Shown in pieces: positions 6,766-11,932 of a stretch of DNA of 11,932 bases (the stretch's first letter is position 1; each line of letters starts with the position of its first letter). A model generated the notes under the pieces. That model ran no database searches and had not been told where the DNA came from. It saw only the letters and a list, made by a program, of their open reading frames with translations. The stretch covers positions 1 through 11,932 of the forward strand of contig JAILFI010000228.1 in the NCBI GenBank assembly GCA_024697655.1. The letters are read 5' to 3'. The position numbers were made by a program, and so were the translations under genes. This DNA comes from Clostridiales bacterium (GTDB lineage: Bacteria; Bacillota_A; Clostridia; Peptostreptococcales; Anaerovoracaceae).

Positions 6766-7692
6766 ATGGCAAATACATTGGTTGGTGTGGACCGCAGCGG
6801 TTCGTACCGGATCTATCTGACAGATACGACAGCGCTTGTGCAGACTGCACAGGACATTCATCATACGAGCCCGCTGGCGACGGCGGGCCTCGGCCGTGTT
6901 CTGACCGGAACGGGCATCATGAGCCTGCTCCTCAAAAAGGAAGACGACCGCATGACCGTGAACTTCCGCGGCGACGGCCCCGCAGGACAGATCCTGGCGG
7001 TGGGGCGCGGCGACGGCGCGGTCAAAGGCTATATCGCGAACCCGGACGTCGAACTGCCGCTCAAGGCGAACGGCAAACTGGACGTGGGCGCTTCGCTGGG
7101 CGAAGGTGAGCTGACCGTCATCAAGGACCTGGGTCTTAAGGAGCCCTGGTCCGGAACGATCGCATTCGTCAGCGGGGAGATCGCGGAAGACCTGACGGCT
7201 TACTATTATGTATCGGAACAGCAGAACACTTCGTTCGCGCTCGGTGTACGCATCGGGACGGACAGCCGCGTCGAATGCGCGGGCGGCCTCTTCATCCAGA
7301 TGCTGCCCGGTGCGCAGGAGGGGGCGATCGAGGCGCTCGAATCGCTTCTCGGGAGCATGCCGCCCATCACGGAAAGCCTGCGTCTTACCAGAGAACAGGC
7401 GGGGCTGAGCGGCGAGGGCCTTCTGGAATCGCTCCGCGACCGGATCTTTGCCAACGTGCCGGAACAGTACTATCCCCGCACGCTTGGATTCCGGGACATC
7501 CGCTGGCAGTGTGACTGCAGCAGAGAAAAGATGAAAAGCGCGCTCGCCACGATCGGGCTCGGCGATCTTCGCCGGCTCGTGGAAGAAGACGACGGCGCGG
7601 AACTCGGCTGCCAGTTCTGCGGCAGCAAGTACCGGTTTTCCGGAGAGGAACTGACCGGTCTTATCAAAACACTCGAGGGAGGAAAGCAATGA
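6766..7692 (+). CDS. hslO: Redox-regulated chaperone Hsp33
   Basis: Hsp33 is a cytoplasmic holdase that is switched on by oxidative unfolding of its C-terminal zinc centre and protects proteins during peroxide or hypochlorite stress. The 308-residue product shows the N-terminal core (LATAGLGRVLTGTGIM, then MTVNFRGDGPAGQILAVG) and the ECAGGLFIQMLPGA segment. Its C-terminal zinc switch is Cys249-x-Cys251 and Cys282-x-x-Cys285, the classical CxC/CxxC arrangement. AGGAGG at 6748-6753 lies 12 bases before the ATG, slightly far. It overlaps the DUF1934 gene by four bases (ATGA), indicating coupling. An additional cysteine (in VECAGG) lies outside the switch. Confidence 0.96.
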   Translation: MANTLVGVDRSGSYRIYLTDTTALVQTAQDIHHTSPLATAGLGRVLTGTGIMSLLLKKEDDRMTVNFRGDGPAGQILAVGRGDGAVKGYIANPDVELPLKANGKLDVGASLGEGELTVIKDLGLKEPWSGTIAFVSGEIAEDLTAYYYVSEQQNTSFALGVRIGTDSRVECAGGLFIQMLPGAQEGAIEALESLLGSMPPITESLRLTREQAGLSGEGLLESLRDRIFANVPEQYYPRTLGFRDIRWQCDCSREKMKSALATIGLGDLRRLVEEDDGAELGCQFCGSKYRFSGEELTGLIKTLEGGKQ

Positions 7693-8117
7693 AGGAAGTC
7701 GTTCTGACCATCACCGGACAGCACGCCTATGACGAAACAGGAGACGACGCGATGGAGTTCGTGACGGAAGGCAAACTGTACGACCGGAACGGGACCCTCT
7801 ATCTGACGTACGATGAGAGCTATCTGACGGGCATGCCGGGCTGCCGGACGCGGCTCAAGCTGGAACCCGACAAAGTGCGCATGACCCGCAGAGGCAAGTC
7901 GATCGGGGTGGACACCGAGATCCATTTTGAGAAGGGCAAGCGTTACCAAGGCTACTACGATACGGATTTCGGTCCGATCGAAATGGAAGTCCTCACCAAT
8001 GAACTGGTCAATAATGTTACAATGGAAGACGGCGGAGATGTGGACATCGACTACAACATCAGTCTGAAAGGGCTGGCGGAAGGCCGCAGCCGCCTGAAGA
8101 TCAGCGTCCGCTCATAA
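7689..8117 (+). CDS. DUF1934 (YwiB-like) small beta-barrel protein
   Basis: The 142-residue protein matches the DUF1934/YwiB family of small, probably lipocalin-like cytoplasmic proteins of Bacillota. Recognisable elements are VVLTITGQHAYD at the start, FVTEGKLYDRNGTLYLTYDES, then RTRLKLEPDKVRMTRRGK and the C-terminal GDVDIDYNISLKGLAEGRSRLKISV. There is no signal peptide and no obvious catalytic motif. The ATG overlaps the hslO stop (ATGA), and GAGGAAAG inside hslO serves as ribosome binding site. Function is unknown. Confidence 0.88.
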   Translation: MKEVVLTITGQHAYDETGDDAMEFVTEGKLYDRNGTLYLTYDESYLTGMPGCRTRLKLEPDKVRMTRRGKSIGVDTEIHFEKGKRYQGYYDTDFGPIEMEVLTNELVNNVTMEDGGDVDIDYNISLKGLAEGRSRLKISVRS

Positions 8118-8123
8118 CGGACG
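8105..8123 (+). other. Small inverted repeat across the DUF1934 stop codon
   Basis: CGTCCG (8105-8110) and CGGACG (8118-8123) form a perfect 6-bp stem with a 7-base loop that contains the TAA stop. No T-run follows, so it is not a convincing terminator; it could cause processing or a partial stop before the DUF1846 gene. Confidence 0.35.
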
Positions 8124-8159
8124 GACCAATCGCTGCAAAGTAGTTCAGAAAGGGAAGAG

Positions 8160-9671
8160 ATGCAGAAGATCGGATTTGATGCAGACAAGTATATTGAAGA
8201 GCAGTCCCGCTACATTCTGGAGAGGATCCGCGAAAAGGAAGGGCGGCTCTATCTGGAGTTCGGCGGGAAGCTGGTCCAGGACAAGCACGCGATGCGCGTT
8301 CTGCCCGGCTTTGATGAGAATGCCAAGATCAAGCTGCTCCAGAAGATGAAAGACCAGGCGGAGATCATTATCTGCGTCTACGCGGGCGATATCGCGACGA
8401 GCAAGACCCGTCAGGATTTCGGCATCACGTACGACCTCGAAGTGCTTCGCATCATCGACATGTTCCGCAAGTGGGACCTTTCGATCAACAGTGTGGTCGT
8501 CACCCGGTATGAGGACAATGCGATCGTTGACATGTTCATCCGCAGGTTAGAACGCCGGGGGATCCGGGTCTACAAGCACACCTTCACGAAGGGCTATCCT
8601 ACGGACGTCGATACGATCGTCAGCGAAGAGGGCTACGGCGCCAACCCGTACATTGAGGTCACCAAACCGCTGGTCGTTGTCAACGGCCCCGGCGGCGGCA
8701 GCGGCAAGCTCGCGACCTGTCTGTCGCAGCTCTACCACGATAACAAACGCGGCGTGAAAGCGCGCTACGCGAAGTTCGAGACCTTCCCGATCTGGAACCT
8801 GCCGCTCAAGCACCCGGTCAACATCGCCTATGAGGCGGCGACCGCGGATCTTAGGGATGTCAACATGATCGATGCCTTCCACCTGGAGGCGTACGGCGAG
8901 ACGGCGGTCAACTACAACCGCGACCTCGAAGTCTTCCCCGTCCTGAAGAGGATCATCGAGAAGATCACCGGACAGGAAGCCGAATACAAATCGCCGACCG
9001 ACATGGGTGTCAACCGGGCAGGATTCTGCATCACAGACGATGCGGTCTGCCGGGAAGCGGCCTGTCAGGAGGTCATCCGCCGGTATCTGATCGCACAGTG
9101 CGATTACAAGAAAGGCAAGATCGGCCCGCAGAGCGTCGAACGCTGCAAACTGCTCATGGACGAACTGGGCGTCAAGGTCGAAGACCGTTCGGTCATCGAA
9201 GCCGCGCACGCGTTGCAGGAAGAGAAGGCGGCCATTGATCCGAAATATGAGAACATGGTCGCGATGGCGCTCGAAATGCCGGACGGTACGATCGTGACGG
9301 GAAGAAGCTCCAGGCGAATGGTCGCGGCGGCGGCAGCCCTTCTGAACGCGGTCAAAAAGCTGGCAGGGCTTTCCGACGGCATCCACCTGATCTCGCCGAT
9401 GGTCCTGAACGAGATCCAGAAACTCAAAACAGAGGTTCTGCTGCACGACCGGACCAGCCTCAACGTGGAGGAGATCCTGATGGCACTGACGATCTCCGCG
9501 GCGACCAACCCGTCCGCCGAGGCTGCAGCGCAGAAGCTGAGCGATCTGCGCGGGTGCCGGGCACATTGCACCGCGATCCTCTCCGACCGCGACGAGCAGA
9601 GCCTGAAGGCGATCGGCCTGGACGTGACCTGCGATCCGGAATACGTAACGACCAATCTGTATTACGCGTAA
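8160..9671 (+). CDS. DUF1846 family protein
   Basis: The 503-residue protein is full length for the DUF1846 family, a conserved cytoplasmic group in Bacillota and Actinobacteria for which I know no established reaction. The start [16 protein letters not shown], the segment [19 protein letters not shown] and the glycine-rich [19 protein letters not shown] (about 172-190) are typical. GPGGGSGK resembles a nucleotide-binding P-loop, which suggests nucleotide use but does not prove it. Other conserved-looking stretches are [18 protein letters not shown] and [26 protein letters not shown] ribosome binding site lies just before the ATG. It follows DUF1934 by 42 bases and ends the co-directional series. 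Confidence 0.9.
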   Translation: MQKIGFDADKYIEEQSRYILERIREKEGRLYLEFGGKLVQDKHAMRVLPGFDENAKIKLLQKMKDQAEIIICVYAGDIATSKTRQDFGITYDLEVLRIIDMFRKWDLSINSVVVTRYEDNAIVDMFIRRLERRGIRVYKHTFTKGYPTDVDTIVSEEGYGANPYIEVTKPLVVVNGPGGGSGKLATCLSQLYHDNKRGVKARYAKFETFPIWNLPLKHPVNIAYEAATADLRDVNMIDAFHLEAYGETAVNYNRDLEVFPVLKRIIEKITGQEAEYKSPTDMGVNRAGFCITDDAVCREAACQEVIRRYLIAQCDYKKGKIGPQSVERCKLLMDELGVKVEDRSVIEAAHALQEEKAAIDPKYENMVAMALEMPDGTIVTGRSSRRMVAAAAALLNAVKKLAGLSDGIHLISPMVLNEIQKLKTEVLLHDRTSLNVEEILMALTISAATNPSAEAAAQKLSDLRGCRAHCTAILSDRDEQSLKAIGLDVTCDPEYVTTNLYYA

Positions 9672-9693
9672 CGCGAAGCCGTATTGAACAGCG

Positions 9694-9709
9694 GTATTTG
9701 CAAAAATAC
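9694..9709 (+). terminator. Weak hairpin after the DUF1846 gene
   Basis: GTATTT (9694-9699) and AAATAC (9704-9709) pair around a GCAA loop and are followed by AGAATTTTAT. The stem is short and AT-rich, so this is at best a weak intrinsic terminator for the preceding series; no better candidate is present before the hbd promoter. Confidence 0.35.
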
Positions 9710-9736
9710 AGAATTTTATGGATTAGCCCGCCCCCC

Positions 9737-9764
9737 TTTACAGGAAGGGCGAAAGTGGTAAAAT
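9737..9764 (+). promoter_or_regulatory. Predicted extended -10 promoter of hbd
   Basis: TTTACA (9737-9742) and TAAAAT (9759-9764) are separated by 16 bases, and TGG at 9756-9758 gives an extended -10. The predicted start is about 9771, leaving a leader of about 70 bases that contains two operator-like palindromes and then AGGAGG at 9826-9831. Confidence 0.75.
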
Positions 9765-9777
9765 GAGGATAAGCAAT

Positions 9778-9795
9778 TAGTTAAAGTTTTAACAA
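9778..9795 (+). promoter_or_regulatory. Rex-like operator 1 in the hbd leader
   Basis: TAGTTAAAGTTTTAACAA matches the clostridial Rex consensus TTGTTAA-N4-TTAACAA at 13 of 14 defined positions. It is centred about 15 bases downstream of the predicted transcription start. Rex is an NADH/NAD+ sensing repressor known to control butyrate and solvent genes, including hbd operons, in Clostridia. Assignment rests on motif match and gene identity. Confidence 0.6.
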
Positions 9796-9796
9796 T

Positions 9797-9814
9797 TTGT
9801 GCTTACCTTAACAA
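9797..9814 (+). promoter_or_regulatory. Rex-like operator 2 in the hbd leader
   Basis: TTGTGCTTACCTTAACAA has a perfect right half-site (TTAACAA) and the left half TTGTGCT, matching the first four (five with the Bacillus-type TTGTGAA) consensus positions. It lies 19 bases after operator 1 in the same register, one base separating the two. Confidence 0.45.
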
Positions 9815-9839
9815 TTAATATAAAGAGGAGGTTTGAATT

Positions 9840-10685
9840 ATGATGAAAATCGGTGTACTCGGCACCGGGACTATGGGTGCCGGCATTATCCAGGTCCTGG
9901 CGCAGAACGGTTATGAAGTCTACATGAGAGCCAGAAGACAGACGTCCGTCGACGGCGGTCTTGCCAAGATCGAAAAGAATCTGTCCAAGATGGTCGCAAA
10001 AGAGAAGATCACCGAGGATCAGAAGACCGAGATCATGAGCCGCATCCACGGCAGCACGGACATCGAAGTCGTTAAGGACGTCGATCTGGTCATCGAAGCA
10101 GCGCTCGAGGAGATGGAGTCCAAGAAGGCTCTGCTGGCACAGCTGGATGAACTCGTTCGCGACGATGTCATCATCGCGACCAATACCTCCTCTCTTTCCA
10201 TTACGGAGCTGGCCTCCGCCACCAAGAGACCGGACAAGATCATCGGCATGCACTTCTTCAACCCGGTCCCGGTCATGAAACTGGTCGAGATCATCAAGGG
10301 TCTGGCAACGTCCGAAGAGACCAAGGAAACCATCCTTGAGCTGACGAAGGCACTGGGCAAGACCCCGGTCGAAGTCGAGGAAGCGCCCGGCTTTGTCGTC
10401 AACCGCATCCTGATCCCGATGATCAACGAAGCGATCGGCATCCTGGCTGACGGCGTCGCCGACGCGGAGGGCATCGACAATGCCATGAAGCTCGGCGCCA
10501 ACCATCCGATGGGCCCCCTCGCACTGGGCGATCTGATCGGCCTGGACGTCTGCCTGGCGATCATGGATGTCCTGTACGAAGAGTTCGGCGATCCCAAATA
10601 CCGCGCGCATCCGCTTCTCAAGAAGATGGTCCGTGCGGGCAAACTCGGCATGAAGAGCGGCGAAGGCTTCTTCAAGTACAACTAG
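9840..10685 (+). CDS. hbd: 3-hydroxybutyryl-CoA dehydrogenase
   Basis: The cytoplasmic enzyme interconverts acetoacetyl-CoA and 3-hydroxybutyryl-CoA, the second step of the clostridial butyrate pathway. The 281-residue product aligns along its whole length with the Clostridium enzyme: Rossmann motif GTGTMGAGI (8-16), catalytic Ser117 (NTSSLSI), His138 (GMHFFNP), Glu150 and Asn188 (GFVVNR), and the C-terminal dimer domain [16 protein letters not shown]. Two adjacent ATGs are possible; the first, at 9840, lies 8 bases after AGGAGG and gives the family's usual numbering. The aspartate that normally follows beta strand 2 (position 31) is alanine, followed by Arg32-Arg33, which suggests NADP(H) rather than NAD(H). 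The gene stands alone, without crt, bcd or etf neighbours, with its own promoter and terminator. Confidence 0.96.
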   Translation: MMKIGVLGTGTMGAGIIQVLAQNGYEVYMRARRQTSVDGGLAKIEKNLSKMVAKEKITEDQKTEIMSRIHGSTDIEVVKDVDLVIEAALEEMESKKALLAQLDELVRDDVIIATNTSSLSITELASATKRPDKIIGMHFFNPVPVMKLVEIIKGLATSEETKETILELTKALGKTPVEVEEAPGFVVNRILIPMINEAIGILADGVADAEGIDNAMKLGANHPMGPLALGDLIGLDVCLAIMDVLYEEFGDPKYRAHPLLKKMVRAGKLGMKSGEGFFKYN

Positions 10686-10692
10686 TCAGAAG

Positions 10693-10708
10693 CGCGGCAT
10701 TTCCCGCG
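10693..10708 (+). other. Short hairpin after hbd
   Basis: CGCGG (10693-10697) and CCGCG (10704-10708) form a 5-bp GC stem with a 6-base loop just after the hbd stop. There is no T-run, so it is likely an mRNA 3' structure rather than a terminator. Confidence 0.3.
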
Positions 10709-10751
10709 TCAGCAGTCCTGGCGCAGCGGACCGCTAAGGCGCGCGGCTGAC
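10708..10751 (+). other. Nested stem-loop in the hbd/ligase spacer
   Basis: Three stacked arms share one axis: GTCAGC (10708-10713) with GCTGAC (10746-10751), GCGC (10721-10724) with GCGC (10739-10742), and AGCG (10725-10728) with CGCT (10732-10735) around a GAC loop. This looks like a bulged RNA hairpin in the hbd 3' region or a small RNA. It does not match an RNA family I recognise. Confidence 0.4.
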
Positions 10752-10773
10752 ACAAAGGATAAGCATTTCTTAA

Positions 10774-10806
10774 GGCCGCAGGGCAATTGCTCTGCGGTCT
10801 TATTCG
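10774..10806 (+). terminator. Probable intrinsic terminator of hbd
   Basis: An 11-bp stem runs from 10774 to 10799 (GGCCGCAGGGC pairing with GCTCTGCGGTC, two G-U pairs) around a small AATT-centred loop and is followed by TTATTCG. The stem is strong but the T-run is interrupted, so termination may be partial. The -35 box of the next promoter lies inside its right arm. Confidence 0.6.
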
Positions 10807-10815
10807 TGGTACGAT
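10787..10815 (+). promoter_or_regulatory. Predicted promoter of the ATP-grasp ligase gene
   Basis: TTGCTC (10787-10792) and TACGAT (10810-10815) are separated by 17 bases, with TG at 10807-10808 forming an extended -10. The predicted start is near 10822, which leaves a leader of about 40 bases. The -35 box overlaps the hbd terminator stem. Confidence 0.5.
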
Positions 10816-10824
10816 GATTAAGAT

Positions 10825-10841
10825 GGGACGGAAGGCGTCCC
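10825..10841 (+). other. Perfect hairpin in the ligase gene leader
   Basis: GGGACG (10825-10830) and CGTCCC (10836-10841) pair around a 5-base loop (GAAGG). The hairpin begins a few bases after the predicted transcription start and ends 5 bases before the AAAGGAG ribosome binding site (10847-10853). It could stabilise the mRNA 5' end or be an operator. Confidence 0.45.
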
Positions 10842-10859
10842 GGCATAAAGGAGAACAGC

Positions 10860-11932
10860 GTGAACAAGAAATTCCAGCCCCTGCTTTTTGCAGGCGACAT
10901 CAATGTATACAGCGTGGCGAGGGCTTTTCACGAAGCCTACGGCATCGTTTCCTTCTGCTATGGCAAGTACCCGTCCGGTCCGTGCATGGACAGCAAGATC
11001 ATCCGCTATACTGCCAATGAACAGGCGGACGTGCCGGAGGTCTTCCACCGTCTGGTGTGTGAGTTCGCCAACGAACACAAAGACGAGACCGTCATCCTGA
11101 TGGGCTGCGGCGACAGCTACGTGGAACTCGCCGCGCGCTTCAAGAATGACTTCCCGGAGAATGTCGTGGCGCCGTACATCGACGTGGATCTTATGGACCG
11201 TCTGATCGATAAGGAACAGTTCTACCAGCTGTGCGAAAAACACGGGGTAGACTATCCGGCGACTTTCATCCACCGCAAAGACATGGGTATCGACGTGCAG
11301 CTGCCGTTCGAAGCGCCGTACATCGTCAAACCGGCGAGCGGCATCGAGTACTGGAAGCACCCGTTCGAGGGGCAGAAAAAAGTCTACATCGCCAAGGACT
11401 ACAAGGAGTTCCAGAACATCCTGATCGATATCTATACGGCCGGATACAATGATGCGCTCATCGTCCAGGAGTTCATCCCCGGGGATGACAGCGCCATGCG
11501 CGTTTTGACCAGTTATTCCGGCAAAGACGGCAAGGTCCGCATGATGTGCCTGGGCCATGTGCTGCTTGAAGAGCACACCCCGCACGGCATCGGCAACCAT
11601 GCCTGCATCATCACCGAGCACAATGAAGAGGTGGAGCAGCAGTTCCGCGCGCTTCTGGAGGAGATCGGCTTTGTCGGTTTCTCCAATTTCGACATCAAAT
11701 ACGACGTGCGCGACGGCAGGTACAAGGCGTTCGAGATCAACACGCGCCAGGGCCGCAGCAACTACTATGTCACCAACGCCGGCGCCAATGTCGCGAGGCT
11801 GGTCGTCGAGGACTACATCGAGGACAAGGACGCGGACTTCTACGCCGTCACCGAGGAGCATCTGTGGACGGTCGTGCCGAACAGCGTCATGAAGACGTAC
11901 ATCAAGGACCCGAAAAACCGCGCCCGCGTGAA
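10860..11932 (+). CDS. ATP-grasp carboxylate-amine ligase, D-aspartate ligase-like (3' end beyond window)
   Basis: The frame starts at GTG 10860, 6 bases after AAAGGAG, and stays open for 357 codons to the window edge without a stop. Residues 6-28 (LLFAGDINVYSVARAFHEAYG) open an N-terminal Rossmann-like domain. APYIDVDLMDRL, APYIVKPASGIEYW and IVQEFIPGDDSAMRVL form the ATP-grasp lid, and FSNFDIKYDVRDG followed by FEINTRQGRSNYYVT (291-305) carries the metal-binding residues. These segments closely resemble the Enterococcus faecium D-aspartate ligase, which adds D-Asp to the stem-peptide lysine of peptidoglycan precursors for the cross-bridge. By analogy this is a cytoplasmic wall-precursor ligase, but the amino acid added is not known from sequence. 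The C-terminus is missing. Confidence 0.82.
   Translation, partial: MNKKFQPLLFAGDINVYSVARAFHEAYGIVSFCYGKYPSGPCMDSKIIRYTANEQADVPEVFHRLVCEFANEHKDETVILMGCGDSYVELAARFKNDFPENVVAPYIDVDLMDRLIDKEQFYQLCEKHGVDYPATFIHRKDMGIDVQLPFEAPYIVKPASGIEYWKHPFEGQKKVYIAKDYKEFQNILIDIYTAGYNDALIVQEFIPGDDSAMRVLTSYSGKDGKVRMMCLGHVLLEEHTPHGIGNHACIITEHNEEVEQQFRALLEEIGFVGFSNFDIKYDVRDGRYKAFEINTRQGRSNYYVTNAGANVARLVVEDYIEDKDADFYAVTEEHLWTVVPNSVMKTYIKDPKNRARV

Noticed and set aside
6136..7689. Long open frame on the minus strand (about 517 codons) opposite the mutase and hslO genes
   Set aside because: It lies antisense to two confidently identified genes, its translation is Arg/His/Asp-rich without family motifs, and GC-rich codon bias explains the missing stops.
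8547..9566. Minus-strand open frame opposite the DUF1846 gene
   Set aside because: Antisense of a full-length family member, with no ribosome binding site or recognisable domain.
9734..9749. Hairpin CCCTT/AAGGG as terminator of the DUF1846 gene
   Set aside because: Only five base pairs, no T-run after it, and it overlaps the -35 box of hbd.
10818..11861. Minus-strand open frame opposite the ATP-grasp gene
   Set aside because: The plus strand encodes a clearly recognisable ATP-grasp ligase in a frame open to the window edge; the antisense product shows no motifs.

Overview
The window reads as chromosomal DNA from a Gram-positive anaerobe of the class Clostridia (Bacillota) with a GC-rich genome. 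The evidence is a class B sortase, a lipoprotein with a classical lipobox, strong AGGAGG-type ribosome binding sites, sigma-A-like promoters, a clostridial DUF1934/DUF1846 pair, an FCD-type GntR regulator next to ispE, and a clostridial 3-hydroxybutyryl-CoA dehydrogenase whose leader carries Rex-like operators. The species cannot be named from the sequence. No mobile element, CRISPR array, tRNA or rRNA was seen, and no gene-free stretch exceeds about 230 bases.

Left part (1-1900): a partial lipoprotein gene on the minus strand (1-288) diverges from a class B sortase gene (515-1222). A 226-base spacer holds a promoter for each. The sortase converges on a CvpA-family membrane protein on the minus strand (1258-1899).

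Central part (1953-9671): divergent near-consensus promoters separate cvpA from a long co-directional series. The order is tadA (tRNA adenosine deaminase), a membrane-anchored Ig-like protein with a charged tail, ispE (isoprenoid precursor synthesis), a GntR/FCD regulator, a phospho-sugar mutase, hslO (Hsp33), a DUF1934 protein and a DUF1846 protein. Gaps run from a 4-base overlap to 42 bases, and I saw no convincing internal promoter or terminator, so all eight could be one transcript. The contents are mixed housekeeping: tRNA editing, isoprenoid and sugar-phosphate metabolism, and redox-stress protection.

Right part (9672-11932): hbd is a single-gene unit with its own extended -10 promoter, two tandem Rex-like operators just downstream of the predicted transcription start, and a hairpin terminator. 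Its nucleotide-binding loop has Ala-Arg-Arg where NAD-specific clostridial enzymes have an aspartate, which suggests NADP(H) use. After a hairpin-rich 170-base spacer comes an ATP-grasp ligase resembling D-aspartate ligase of peptidoglycan cross-bridge synthesis; it starts at a GTG and runs off the window end. With the sortase it hints at a cell-wall theme at the two edges.

I found no clear multi-gene novel system. The most notable signals are the Rex-like tandem operator on a probably NADP-type Hbd, the possibly leaderless tadA transcript, the structured hbd/ligase spacer and the unusual membrane protein at 2532-3335.
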